Assembly (NCBI RefSeq): GCF_902459525.1
Contig: NZ_LR699166.1
Location: forward strand, 473,501-537,500
DNA length: 64,000 nucleotides
Direction: 5' to 3'
From: Sideroxydans sp. CL21
GTDB lineage: Bacteria > Pseudomonadota > Gammaproteobacteria > Burkholderiales > Gallionellaceae
Translations under genes and position numbers: made by a program
The notes under the pieces: generated by a model
What the model was told of the DNA's origin: nothing
Databases searched by the model: none
The model's input: the letters and a program-made list of their open reading frames with translations, nothing else
In this document: positions 1-8,095 of the stretch, in pieces
Position numbering within the stretch: the first letter of the stretch is position 1
How the letters are laid out: every line of letters begins with the position of its first letter

Positions 1-635
1 GTCTGCGTTATACCACCTCGCATCCGCGCGAAATGACACAACGCCTGATCGATCTGTACGCGACCACGCCCAAGCTGGCCAGCCATCTGCATCTGCCGGT
101 ACAGTCGGGCTCGGATCGCATTCTGGCAGCGATGAAGCGCGGTTACACCGCCCTTGAATACAAATCCGTCGTGCGCAAACTGCGCGCGGTGCGGCCGGAC
201 ATCTCTATCACTTCGGATTTCATCATCGGTTTTCCGGGTGAGACCGAGGCTGATTTTGCCGCGACCATGAAACTGGTCGAGGACGTCGGGTTCGATGCCA
301 GTTTCAGCTTCATCTTCAGCCCGCGCCCGGGAACGCCCGCAGCGGAGATGGCCGACGATACGCCTTACGAAACCAAGCTTGAGCGTTTGCATCGCCTGCA
401 AACCCGCATCCATGGCATGGAACAGCAGGTCAGTGCCGCGATGAGTGGCAGCGTGCAGCGCGTCCTAGTCGAAAATATTTCGCGGAAGAATGCGCAGGAA
501 CTGGCGGGGCGCACCGAAAACAACCGTGTGGTCAACTTCGCCGGATCGCCCGGCATGCTGGGGCGTTATGTGGACGTGCGGATATTGCCGGGAACGTTGC
601 ATACACTGCGCGGTGAGCTGGTGATACAGCCATGA
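1..635 (+). CDS. miaB: tRNA-2-methylthio-N6-isopentenyladenosine synthase MiaB, C-terminal part
   Basis: The reading frame is open from base 3, so the gene begins before the window and only about the last 210 residues are seen. The radical-SAM core continues through [11 protein letters not shown] and [12 protein letters not shown], both typical of MiaB. A C-terminal TRAM-like part follows, with [11 protein letters not shown]. MiaB adds the methylthio group to i6A37 of tRNAs reading UNN codons. The [4Fe-4S]-binding cysteines lie upstream and cannot be checked. The stop codon overlaps the next start (ATGA), as expected for the miaB-ybeZ-ybeY operon. Confidence 0.96.
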   Translation, partial: LRYTTSHPREMTQRLIDLYATTPKLASHLHLPVQSGSDRILAAMKRGYTALEYKSVVRKLRAVRPDISITSDFIIGFPGETEADFAATMKLVEDVGFDASFSFIFSPRPGTPAAEMADDTPYETKLERLHRLQTRIHGMEQQVSAAMSGSVQRVLVENISRKNAQELAGRTENNRVVNFAGSPGMLGRYVDVRILPGTLHTLRGELVIQP

Positions 636-1579
636 GTAATGCGCTGAATCTTTCATTCGAGCCGGTAGACAACACCCGCCTGGCAAACCTGTGCGGAGCG
701 TTCGACGAGAACCTGCGCCAGATCGAGACTGCGCTGGAAGTGAACATCGCGCGCCGGGGCGAGCGCTTCACCATCACGGGAGCGCAAGCCGCTTTGGCGC
801 GCGAGGTGATGGAACGCTTCTATCTCGAAGCGAAACACGATATCTCACTGGAGCGCCTGCAGCTCGGCCTCATCGAAGTCATGAAACCTGATTTGCCGGA
901 TGCACAAAGCGAATCGGTGCCGCTGCTGATGACGCGTAAAGCCGAAGTGCGCGGGCGCACCGTGCGGCAGAATGAGTATCTGCAGGCCATACAGGAGCAT
1001 GACATTACATTCGGCGTGGGGCCTGCCGGCACCGGCAAGACCTATCTTGCCGTCGCCTCTGCAGTGGATGCATTGCAGCGCGAGACCGTGAAACGCCTGG
1101 TGCTGGTGAGACCGGCAGTGGAGGCTGGCGAACGCCTGGGATTTCTGCCCGGAGACATGGCGCAAAAAGTCGATCCGTATTTGCGTCCTTTATACGATGC
1201 ACTCTACGACCTGATGGGCTTGGACAAAGTGAGCAAAGCATTCGAGCGCGGCATGATTGAAGTTGCGCCGCTGGCCTATATGCGCGGACGCACGCTGAAC
1301 CATTCCTTCATCATCCTCGACGAAGCGCAGAACACCACTCCCGAGCAGATGAAAATGTTTCTCACGCGTATTGGTTTCGGCAGCAAGGCGGTCATCACCG
1401 GCGACGTGACGCAGATCGACCTTGCGCGGGGCCAGAAGAGCGGGCTCAATGATGCGCGCGTGGTATTGAAGGATGTGCGCGGCATCGCGTTCCAGAACTT
1501 CCTTGCCGAAGACGTCGTGCGCCATCCGCTGGTGCAGAAAATCGTTGCCGCTTACGAAAAATACGAGCACAAGCCATGA
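632..1579 (+). CDS. ybeZ: PhoH-like ATPase YbeZ
   Basis: This 315-residue protein belongs to the PhoH family of P-loop ATPases. The Walker A motif is [11 protein letters not shown] at about residue 130, and a Walker B-type FIILDEAQN follows near residue 225. An N-terminal KH-like region of about 100 residues precedes the ATPase core. YbeZ partners YbeY in rRNA maturation and ribosome quality control; that role is family knowledge. The start overlaps the miaB stop and the stop overlaps the ybeY start, so translation is probably coupled. Confidence 0.95.
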   Translation: MSNALNLSFEPVDNTRLANLCGAFDENLRQIETALEVNIARRGERFTITGAQAALAREVMERFYLEAKHDISLERLQLGLIEVMKPDLPDAQSESVPLLMTRKAEVRGRTVRQNEYLQAIQEHDITFGVGPAGTGKTYLAVASAVDALQRETVKRLVLVRPAVEAGERLGFLPGDMAQKVDPYLRPLYDALYDLMGLDKVSKAFERGMIEVAPLAYMRGRTLNHSFIILDEAQNTTPEQMKMFLTRIGFGSKAVITGDVTQIDLARGQKSGLNDARVVLKDVRGIAFQNFLAEDVVRHPLVQKIVAAYEKYEHKP

Positions 1580-2022
1580 ACGGAACGCATCGGCTTTCGC
1601 TGTCGGTACAGTACGCAAGTAACGCCGGAAAATTGCCGACGCGGCAGCAATTCCGCCGCTGGGTGAAGATCGCACTGGAGCAGGATGTGCAAATGGCATT
1701 GCGCATTGTGAACGAGGCCGAGGGGCGTGCGCTGAACCGGAGTTATCGCGGCAAGGATTACGCAACCAATGTGCTGACATTCGTCTATGACGATGCTCTG
1801 CCGATATATGGAGATGTCGTCATTTGCGCGCCAGTTGTGGCACGCGAAGCCAGGGAACAGGGCAAGGACTTGCTCGCGCACTATGCACACCTCACCCTAC
1901 ATGCGGCGTTGCACCTGCAAGGATACGACCACGAGAAGAAGCGCGATGCAGAAAAGATGGAGGCGCGCGAGACTGCGTTGATGCTCAAATTAAGGTATCC
2001 TGCGCCCTATCTCATTCGTTGA
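1576..2022 (+). CDS. ybeY: Endoribonuclease YbeY (16S rRNA maturation)
   Basis: This 148-residue protein carries the YbeY zinc signature HAALHLQGYDH near residues 113-123, whose three histidines bind the catalytic metal. YbeY is a single-strand-specific RNase needed for 16S rRNA 3'-end maturation and ribosome quality control. The ATG overlaps the ybeZ stop (ATGA). The length matches the family (about 155 residues). The next gene begins about 10 bases downstream, so it lies inside one operon. Confidence 0.95.
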   Translation: MNGTHRLSLSVQYASNAGKLPTRQQFRRWVKIALEQDVQMALRIVNEAEGRALNRSYRGKDYATNVLTFVYDDALPIYGDVVICAPVVAREAREQGKDLLAHYAHLTLHAALHLQGYDHEKKRDAEKMEARETALMLKLRYPAPYLIR

Positions 2023-2031
2023 TGTTTGGTA

Positions 2032-2886
2032 ATGGACGTTCCGGAAAACAATCACAAACCCACCCTGTTGGAACGGCTCTCCACGCTGCTGTTGCGCGAG
2101 CCGGAAGACCGCGAGCAGTTGATCGCACTGTTGCACAGCGCTTATGAGCGCAACCTGCTGGATGCCGATGCCCTGTCCATGATGGAAGGCGTGATCCAGG
2201 TGTCCGAGCGCCAGGTGCGCGAAATCATGATCCCCCGTGCGCAAATGGATGTCATCGACATCAGCCAGCCGCCGGAAAAATTCATTCCTTACGTCATCGA
2301 AACGGCGCACTCGCGCTTCCCCGTCATTGAGGGCGACAAAGACAACATCATCGGTATCCTGCTGGCGAAAGACCTGCTGCGCTATTACGCCGGCGAAGAA
2401 TTCGACGTGCGCGACATGCTGCGCCCCGCCGTGTTCGTGCCGGAATCGAAACGCCTCAACATCCTACTGCGCGACTTCCGCAGCAACCGCAACCACATCG
2501 CGCTGGTGGTGGATGAGTACGGCGGAGTGTGCGGCATGGTCACCATCGAAGACGTACTGGAGCAGATCGTCGGCGACATTTCGGACGAATACGATTTCGA
2601 CGAAGACGAGGACAACATCATCCGCCAGGACGATGCACACTGGCGCGTCAAAGCCGACACCGAGATCGAAGATTTCAACGAGGCAATGGGCACCGATTTC
2701 AGCGACGAAGACTATGACACCATCGGCGGGCTCATATTGAAAGCCGCAGGCCAGCTTCCCAAGCGTAATGAACGAGTGCAGATTGGTGAATGGCAATTCA
2801 CCGTGCTGCGTGCAGACAGCAGAAGATTGCATTCGGTGTTGGCAGAGCGGACGCTGATCGACGAGGGCAAACAAGTCCAGCTCTGA
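2032..2886 (+). CDS. corC: CBS-domain protein CorC/YbeX (HlyC/CorC family)
   Basis: This 284-residue soluble protein has a CBS pair (about residues 65-185, with REIMIPRAQMDVID and VVDEYGGVCGMVTIEDVLEQI). A C-terminal CorC/HlyC transporter-associated domain follows (about 205-280, with YDTIGGLIL). The family is linked to magnesium/cobalt efflux and, as YbeX in the ybeZYX cluster, to ribosome metabolism. The ATG at 2032 is preferred over an in-frame TTG at 2026, since both lie just after ybeY. It is the last gene of the canonical miaB-ybeZYX block; lnt does not follow directly here. Confidence 0.93.
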   Translation: MDVPENNHKPTLLERLSTLLLREPEDREQLIALLHSAYERNLLDADALSMMEGVIQVSERQVREIMIPRAQMDVIDISQPPEKFIPYVIETAHSRFPVIEGDKDNIIGILLAKDLLRYYAGEEFDVRDMLRPAVFVPESKRLNILLRDFRSNRNHIALVVDEYGGVCGMVTIEDVLEQIVGDISDEYDFDEDEDNIIRQDDAHWRVKADTEIEDFNEAMGTDFSDEDYDTIGGLILKAAGQLPKRNERVQIGEWQFTVLRADSRRLHSVLAERTLIDEGKQVQL

Positions 2887-3022
2887 GTTGCGCTGAAACG
2901 CCGGCTTTTGCAGTAATGCCATGCCAAAGCGCCTGCAATGGATCATCCGGCTGTAATTATCCGACGCTAAACTTGGGTGCAAGAGTTTGCTCTATCTGGA
3001 AAGCGCTCACGGAGTACCTGCA

Positions 3023-4216
3023 ATGACCCAAAGAAAATCACCGGATGTGCCGCTGTTGTCTCTGGCCATGACGTCGGTACTGACGGCGCAGTTCCTTTCC
3101 GCCCTGGCCGACAATGCGATCCTGATTGCCGCGATCGCAATCGTGAAATCGCAGGGCATGCTCCATCTGGTGCCGTTGCTACAGGAATCCTTTGTTGTGC
3201 CTTTCATCCTTCTCGCTCCATTTGTCGGCCAGCTCGCGGACGCGTTTCCCAAGGGGCGCGTGATGCTGGTGGCGAACCTGGTCAAACTGGCAGGTGCGCT
3301 CGCGATGGTGATCGGCGCCAATCCGCTGACTGCCTACGCCCTGATCGGGATCGGAGCGGCCATGTATTCCCCGGCAAAATATGGCATCCTCACGCAGATG
3401 TTCGGACCGGCCGTTCTGGTCAAGGCAAACGGCATGATGGAAGGCTCCACCATCGTCGCGATCCTGCTCGGTGTCGTACTGGGCGGTTGGCTGGCCGATC
3501 AATCCCTGACATGGGCATTCATCGGCGTCGTGTCGGCGTACAGTCTGGCGGCATTCGCCAACCTGTTCATCCCGTCGCTGCCGGCGGAAAAGTCAGGGGC
3601 GCGTTTCCATCCGTGGCGGTTGATCAGGCAATTTTTTCAATCGCTATCGGTGTTGTTCAAGAATTCAGATTCCCGTTTCAGCCTGCTGGGGACCAGCATG
3701 TTCTGGGGCAGCGGCACCACCCTGCGCCTGATGTTGTTCGCGTGGGTCCCGGCAGCCTTGTTGATTACAGACAATCAGACGCCGGCCAATCTCATGGGCG
3801 CCGTCTCCGTTGGCATAGTGCTCGGCGCAGTGGGCGCAGGTCTGTGGGTTGCGCTGGCCAGGGTCAATCGCGCGTTGCTGGGCGGCTTGCTGCTCGGACC
3901 GTCCATACTGGCGATTGCTTACGTGCAAGACCTGACGCTTGCCGTGATATTGATGGTTGCGATCGGCATTTGCGGCGGTTTTTTCATCGTGCCGCTCAAT
4001 GCCTTGTTGCAGGAACGGGGTCATGAAACCATCGGCGCGGGCAATGCGCTGGCGGTGCAGAACTTCGCCGAAAACATCGCCATGCTTGTGTTTGTAGGAG
4101 GCTATGGGTGGGCTGCAACAGCAGCAATTTCGATCAGGACGAGCATCATCGGATTCGGCCTGGCCCTGCTCATGGCAACGGCTGCGCTGACCGTGTCCAG
4201 GCTCAAGAAACGGTGA
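3023..4216 (+). CDS. lplT: Lysophospholipid transporter LplT-like MFS protein
   Basis: This 397-residue, very hydrophobic protein has about 12 membrane segments and matches the LplT branch of the major facilitator superfamily in length and in motifs such as SALADNAILIAAIAIV near the N terminus and MYSPAKYGILTQM near residue 115. LplT flips lysophospholipids inward for reacylation by Aas. The ATG at 3023 is chosen; an in-frame TTG 36 bases upstream would add a short hydrophilic stretch. No aas gene is adjacent, unlike the enterobacterial lplT-aas pair, so the acyltransferase must be elsewhere or the substrate differs. Confidence 0.88.
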   Translation: MTQRKSPDVPLLSLAMTSVLTAQFLSALADNAILIAAIAIVKSQGMLHLVPLLQESFVVPFILLAPFVGQLADAFPKGRVMLVANLVKLAGALAMVIGANPLTAYALIGIGAAMYSPAKYGILTQMFGPAVLVKANGMMEGSTIVAILLGVVLGGWLADQSLTWAFIGVVSAYSLAAFANLFIPSLPAEKSGARFHPWRLIRQFFQSLSVLFKNSDSRFSLLGTSMFWGSGTTLRLMLFAWVPAALLITDNQTPANLMGAVSVGIVLGAVGAGLWVALARVNRALLGGLLLGPSILAIAYVQDLTLAVILMVAIGICGGFFIVPLNALLQERGHETIGAGNALAVQNFAENIAMLVFVGGYGWAATAAISIRTSIIGFGLALLMATAALTVSRLKKR

Positions 4217-4271
4217 AGGCCGGCTGACTATAGTCTGGGCAACTTCGGACGATCAATGGAATTCGTATGAT

Positions 4272-5003
4272 CTAGAATTGCTCATCCGGTCGCAGATACC
4301 GCCATTGTCCCTGCGGCAATTCGCCGAGTTTCACCTTGCCGATGCGCACTCGTTTCAACGCGGTGACTTTCAATCCCACCATTTCGCACATGCGGCGTAT
4401 CTGGCGTTTTTTGCCTTCATTCAAAATGAAGCGCAATTGGTCGTCGTTCAGCCAGGTCACCTTGGCGGGCTTGAGTTTCTTGCCGTCCAGCGACAAGCCG
4501 TGATTCAACAGGGCCAAACCGTTGCCGACGAGCGCGCCTTGCACGCGCACCAGATATTCTTTTTCAACCGGCGAATCCTCGCCGATGAGTTGTTTGGCGA
4601 TGCGGCCATCCTGGGTAAGCACCAGCAAGCCGGTCGAATCGATATCGAGGCGCCCCGCGGGAGCAAGGCCGAGCATCTGGCTGCGGAAGTAGCGTTGCGG
4701 TGAGGTGTCCTGTTCCCAGCGCGTTCCGGCATCGATCAGCAGGATGGCGGGCTTGTGCCCTTCCTCGGCTTGTCCCGAGACATAGCCCACCGGTTTGTTC
4801 AGCAGAATAGTGACGCGCCCCTGTTGCTTGGCCTGCGCGGCTTTTTCCAGCGTGATCTTTTGCGTCGGCAGGATCTTGGTGCCGAGTTCGCTGACGATCT
4901 CGCCGTCCACCTTCACCCAGCCTTTGGCGATGTAGTCGTCGGCTTCGCGACGCGAGCAGAGTCCTTGTTCGGACATCAATTTTGAAAGACGTATTTTTTC
5001 CAT
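4272..5003 (-). CDS. rluF: RsuA/RluF-family rRNA pseudouridine synthase
   Basis: This 243-residue protein has an N-terminal S4 RNA-binding domain (residues 4-50) and a pseudouridine synthase domain. Its catalytic aspartate is Asp120 in the motif [11 protein letters not shown], and the C-terminal motif is [12 protein letters not shown]. The S4 type and the GKKRQIRRM ending fit the RsuA/RluB/RluE/RluF group, and overall it resembles RluF (23S U2604). Exact target is an inference. It is convergent with lplT. Its start lies five bases from an inverted-repeat element. Confidence 0.85.
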   Translation of the reverse strand: MEKIRLSKLMSEQGLCSRREADDYIAKGWVKVDGEIVSELGTKILPTQKITLEKAAQAKQQGRVTILLNKPVGYVSGQAEEGHKPAILLIDAGTRWEQDTSPQRYFRSQMLGLAPAGRLDIDSTGLLVLTQDGRIAKQLIGEDSPVEKEYLVRVQGALVGNGLALLNHGLSLDGKKLKPAKVTWLNDDQLRFILNEGKKRQIRRMCEMVGLKVTALKRVRIGKVKLGELPQGQWRYLRPDEQF

Positions 5004-5007
5004 ATGT

Positions 5008-5153
5008 AAGTGTGTCTCTAGCGATTCAAGTTTCTAAACTAGGCAAGGCGCGAGCGAAAAATTGCGACGCGGCATATGTCTTAATATGTAAGGAGTAATT
5101 TTTTGTGAGCAACGCAGCATGGTGACGAAAATTGGATTGTTAGAGATGCACTT
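5008..5153. repeat. MITE-like inverted-repeat element
   Basis: The whole gap between the pseudouridine synthase start and the marC stop is one long imperfect palindrome. The outer 22 bases at 5008-5029 match the reverse complement of 5132-5153 at 17 of 22 positions. The inner arms also pair loosely around a centre near 5085-5090. It encodes nothing. The size (about 146 bp), terminal inverted repeats and AT-rich centre suggest a non-autonomous mobile or folding element. The right end overlaps the marC stop codon. No second copy is visible in this window. Confidence 0.6.
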
Positions 5154-5775
5154 AACCTAATGCGGGAAATAGACCGCGCAAGCCGCCTGCGATAAATTCG
5201 ACCGCGATAGCGGCGAGTAGCAAACCCATCAAGCGCGTAACAATATTACTGCCGATCTTGCCCAGGCGGCGCGAGACCCAGGGTGCGATCAGGAAGGTGA
5301 GCCATACGGTAACACTCAGGGCGACGAGTACCAGCGCCATGACGCCGTAATGCCCGATATTGCTGCCCTTGTGCGCATCCAGGATCACCGTGCTGATAGC
5401 GCCTGGCCCGGCGAGCAACGGCGTCGAGAGTGGCACGATGGCCACGGATGAAGTGGCGTCTCCGTCGATATCGTCCGGTGTCATGGTCGGCTTGTTGCCG
5501 ATGAGCATGGTGATGGACATCAGCAGCAGCAGGATACCGCCTGCCGTGCGGAAGGAATGGATGCTGATGCCGAAGAAATTCAGGACTGCCTCGCCCAGCA
5601 ACAAGGCTACAAGCAGGATCACGAAAACCGAGAGCGAGGCCATGCGTCCCACCCGCTCGCGTTTCTGCGCTGTCATGCCGGCGGTGAACGCGATGATGAT
5701 GGGAATGATCCCGACCGGATCGATGATCGCGAACAGGCTGATGAAGATCTTGGTGTATTCGGTAAAGTCGAGCAT
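5152..5775 (-). CDS. marC: MarC family integral membrane protein
   Basis: This 207-residue protein has about six membrane helices and the MarC (UPF0056) pattern: IIDPVGIIPI near the N terminus, then SIHSFRTAGGILLL and VPLSTPLLAGPGAIST in the middle. The function of the family is not established, and the old link to multiple antibiotic resistance has not held up. It lies nine bases downstream of the cyclic-nucleotide-binding gene, on the same strand, so the two are probably co-transcribed. Confidence 0.9.
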   Translation of the reverse strand: MLDFTEYTKIFISLFAIIDPVGIIPIIIAFTAGMTAQKRERVGRMASLSVFVILLVALLLGEAVLNFFGISIHSFRTAGGILLLLMSITMLIGNKPTMTPDDIDGDATSSVAIVPLSTPLLAGPGAISTVILDAHKGSNIGHYGVMALVLVALSVTVWLTFLIAPWVSRRLGKIGSNIVTRLMGLLLAAIAVEFIAGGLRGLFPALG

Positions 5776-5784
5776 GGTTATCGG

Positions 5785-6258
5785 TCAAACGAGGTGATCA
5801 ACCAGCTGTCCCGCCGCTTTATGAAGCTGGCGCGACAAGCTGACGGCAACGGCGCGGATGATGTTCGAGCCTATGCGCGGGTGCTCTTCCAGCATCTGGT
5901 CCAGCGCCTCTTTCGAGAGCGTCAGCAGAACGGAGTCTTCATCCGCTTTGCAGGTGGCCGAGCGGATTTCACCATCCAGTATCGCCATCTCGCCGAATGT
6001 ACGACCCTGCCCCAGTGTGGCCATTTCCACCGGTTGTCCATTCTGGCCGGCGTTGATCACGGCGATGTTGCCGGAATGCACGATGCACATGAAATTGCCG
6101 ATGTCCCCCTCTTCAAAGACCATCTCATCCTGGGCGATCCTGTTGATGCCGAAATAATGCGCTGCGGCACTCAGCTCCGTGGCAGGCAGATGGCTGAACA
6201 GGTCGCTTTCGATCAGCATGGAACTGATTTCTTCAAGCAGGGCGGAATTGTTGGGCAT
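5785..6258 (-). CDS. Stand-alone cyclic nucleotide-binding domain protein
   Basis: This 157-residue protein is almost entirely one CRP-like cNMP-binding beta-barrel (residues 12-130). The phosphate-binding cassette is FGEMAILDGEIRSAT near residue 92, which keeps the Gly-Glu and the Arg before Ser-Ala-Thr. There is no DNA-binding helix-turn-helix and no enzymatic domain, so it probably acts as a ligand-responsive regulatory subunit. It shares an operon with marC. Whether it binds cAMP, cGMP or nothing cannot be told from sequence. Confidence 0.85.
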   Translation of the reverse strand: MPNNSALLEEISSMLIESDLFSHLPATELSAAAHYFGINRIAQDEMVFEEGDIGNFMCIVHSGNIAVINAGQNGQPVEMATLGQGRTFGEMAILDGEIRSATCKADEDSVLLTLSKEALDQMLEEHPRIGSNIIRAVAVSLSRQLHKAAGQLVDHLV

Positions 6259-6302
6259 GGAACGAGTCGGGGTTACGGTGACGTGCGGCGGAACTTACAC
6301 CG

Positions 6303-6308
6303 TATAAT
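6303..6308 (+). promoter_or_regulatory. Possible -10 element for lnt
   Basis: A perfect TATAAT lies 18-30 bases upstream of the lnt start candidates, in the 67-base divergent gap with the cyclic-nucleotide-binding gene. No good -35 hexamer is seen at the usual 16-18 base spacing, so the assignment rests on the -10 match and position only. If it is used, the 5' leader is very short. Confidence 0.45.
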
Positions 6309-6325
6309 CTGGCGAATCAACTTTA

Positions 6326-7828
6326 TTGCCTCCGACTGTGAAAAGACTGATCGCCTCGCCTTACCTGAAAGCCTTCCTTGCAGGTGCCATCGCAGTGTTC
6401 GGGTTTGCACCGTTCGACATCTTCCCGCTACCGGTGCTCGCACTCTCCGTGTTGTTCTGGTTGTGGAGCCGGGCTGAGCGTCCGGCACAGGCGGCATGGC
6501 TGGGTTTTGCATTCGGTATGGGGTTGTTTTGCGTCGGCATCAGCTGGATTTATGTTGCGCTGCACGAATATGGCTATATGCATCCTATCCTTGCGGCAGC
6601 GGCGACGGCGTTGTTTGCAGCGGTGAATGCGACCCTGCCAGCATTGGCGGGGTATATGCAGGCGAAATTCAAAGCGACACCGAATATGCGCATCCTGTTG
6701 CTTATGCCTGCAATCTGGACGCTCGCCGAATGGTTGCGCGGTTTGCTGTTCACCGGTTTCCCCTGGCTTTCTGTTGGCTACTCGCAAGTGCCGAACAGTC
6801 CGCTTGCAGGCTACGCGGTGCTGTTTGGCGTATATGGCGTGTCGCTTGCGGTTGCGGCGAGCGCGGCGACCCTGCTGATCTTGTGGAAAGTTCGCCTGGG
6901 CAGGCAGGGCAAGATCGCCCTTGTCGCGCTGATTTTGCTGTGGTCGGGCGGGGCGGCATTGCGCAGCATTGAATGGACGCATCCCCGCGGCGAACCGCTC
7001 AAAGTGAGCCTGCTGCAAGGCAATATCCCCCAGGACACCAAATTCGCGGAAGATGCGCTGACCAACACGCTGGAAACCTATCGTCGCCTGGCGGAAAGCA
7101 GCGATGCGCGATTGATCGTCCTGCCCGAGACGGCGCTGCCGCTGTTGCGCCGGGATGTACCGGAAAGTTACCACGCCATCCTGAGCGACCATGTCCGGAA
7201 AAACGGCGGTGATATCCTCATCGGCGCATTCGAGAAAGAGGACGGAAAGTATTACAACAGCGTGTATTCCCTCGGCAGCGCCGAGAGCCAGCATTATCGC
7301 AAGGACCATCTTGTCCCCTTCGGCGAGTTCATTCCGCTGCGCAGCGTGCTCGGCTGGTTCATCAACGAAGTGCTGGACATCCCGATGGGCGACCTCACCA
7401 GCGGCGGCGCGACACAGGCACCGCTCAATGTCGCCGGGCAGAAGGTGGCGGTGAATATCTGCTACGAAGATGCTTTTGGCGAAGAGATCATCCGCGCGTT
7501 GCCGCAAGCCACATTGCTGGTGAACGTCACCAACGATGCATGGTACGGCGATTCGTATGCCGCGATGCAGCACAACCAGCTGTCGCAGATGCGCGCACTG
7601 GAAACGGGGAGGATGATGTTGCGGGCGACCAATACCGGGGTGACCTCCGTGATCGGTGTGGATGGGCGCATACAGGCCATGTTGCCGCAACATGAGGAAG
7701 GTGTGCTTACTGCCCTGGTGCAGGGGTATGAGGGGAGGACGCCGTATGTGGTTTTGGGGAATGCGGGGATGCTGGTATTGGTTGGGGTGATGTTGGCGGG
7801 GGCGTGGGGGATGGGGCGCAGAAAGTAG
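6326..7828 (+). CDS. lnt: Apolipoprotein N-acyltransferase
   Basis: This protein of about 500 residues has an N-terminal block of membrane helices (1-200) and a C-terminal nitrilase-like domain. The catalytic triad candidates are Glu in VLPETALP, Lys in HYRKDHLVPFGEF and Cys in VNICYEDAFGE. Lnt adds the third acyl chain to lipoproteins in the inner membrane. Start choice is open: a TTG at 6326 or a GTG at 6338 (VKRLIASPYL), neither with a clear ribosome-binding site. In many proteobacteria lnt directly follows ybeX/corC; here four genes lie between them. Confidence 0.93.
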   Translation: MPPTVKRLIASPYLKAFLAGAIAVFGFAPFDIFPLPVLALSVLFWLWSRAERPAQAAWLGFAFGMGLFCVGISWIYVALHEYGYMHPILAAAATALFAAVNATLPALAGYMQAKFKATPNMRILLLMPAIWTLAEWLRGLLFTGFPWLSVGYSQVPNSPLAGYAVLFGVYGVSLAVAASAATLLILWKVRLGRQGKIALVALILLWSGGAALRSIEWTHPRGEPLKVSLLQGNIPQDTKFAEDALTNTLETYRRLAESSDARLIVLPETALPLLRRDVPESYHAILSDHVRKNGGDILIGAFEKEDGKYYNSVYSLGSAESQHYRKDHLVPFGEFIPLRSVLGWFINEVLDIPMGDLTSGGATQAPLNVAGQKVAVNICYEDAFGEEIIRALPQATLLVNVTNDAWYGDSYAAMQHNQLSQMRALETGRMMLRATNTGVTSVIGVDGRIQAMLPQHEEGVLTALVQGYEGRTPYVVLGNAGMLVLVGVMLAGAWGMGRRK

Positions 7829-7840
7829 GGGCAACGGAGA

Positions 7841-7925
7841 CCGCTCGTCCTGTCGAAGTACAAGAATCCTTTCCCATTTCGACGAAGCCTTTAGTCCTTA
7901 GCATAGTCGAAGGGGCAATGCGAAC
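7841..7925. repeat. Degenerate palindromic intergenic repeat
   Basis: This stretch contains the words CGTCCTGTCGAAG, TAGTCGAAGG and GCGAACGG. They resemble a dispersed proteobacterial intergenic repeat built around a TGTCGAAGG core. A related copy lies at 18126-18181. No reading frame is credible here. It sits between lnt and the regulatory region of the efflux operon. Confidence 0.5.
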
Positions 7926-7979
7926 GGATACTTGGATAATGAGTGCCGGACCAATAATCGGCGCAGACTCGGAAGTGTC

Positions 7980-7996
7980 CTTAAGTTTCTCTTAAG
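7980..7996 (+). promoter_or_regulatory. PmrA/QseB-type response-regulator box upstream of the efflux operon
   Basis: The sequence is CTTAAG-TTTCT-CTTAAG, two perfect half-sites separated by five bases. This is the known binding pattern of PmrA/QseB-like OmpR-family regulators. It lies about 100 bases before the outer-membrane efflux gene. A second box of the same design precedes the PepSY-regulator operon at 13555-13571, and the regulator encoded at 13961 belongs to that family. Regulation is an inference from motif and context. Confidence 0.7.
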
Positions 7997-8095
7997 TCTG
8001 CAAACCATATCTTGTAGCCTCTGAATATGCTCGGCTTGTGAAGCGGAGCGGCGGGTTAAGATGAGCAAGTATTCCCGACATGGGTTCGCAAGAAA

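Noticed and set aside
6428-7834. Long minus-strand open frame opposite lnt
   Set aside because: Antisense shadow of lnt in GC-rich DNA, His/Arg-rich without any domain.
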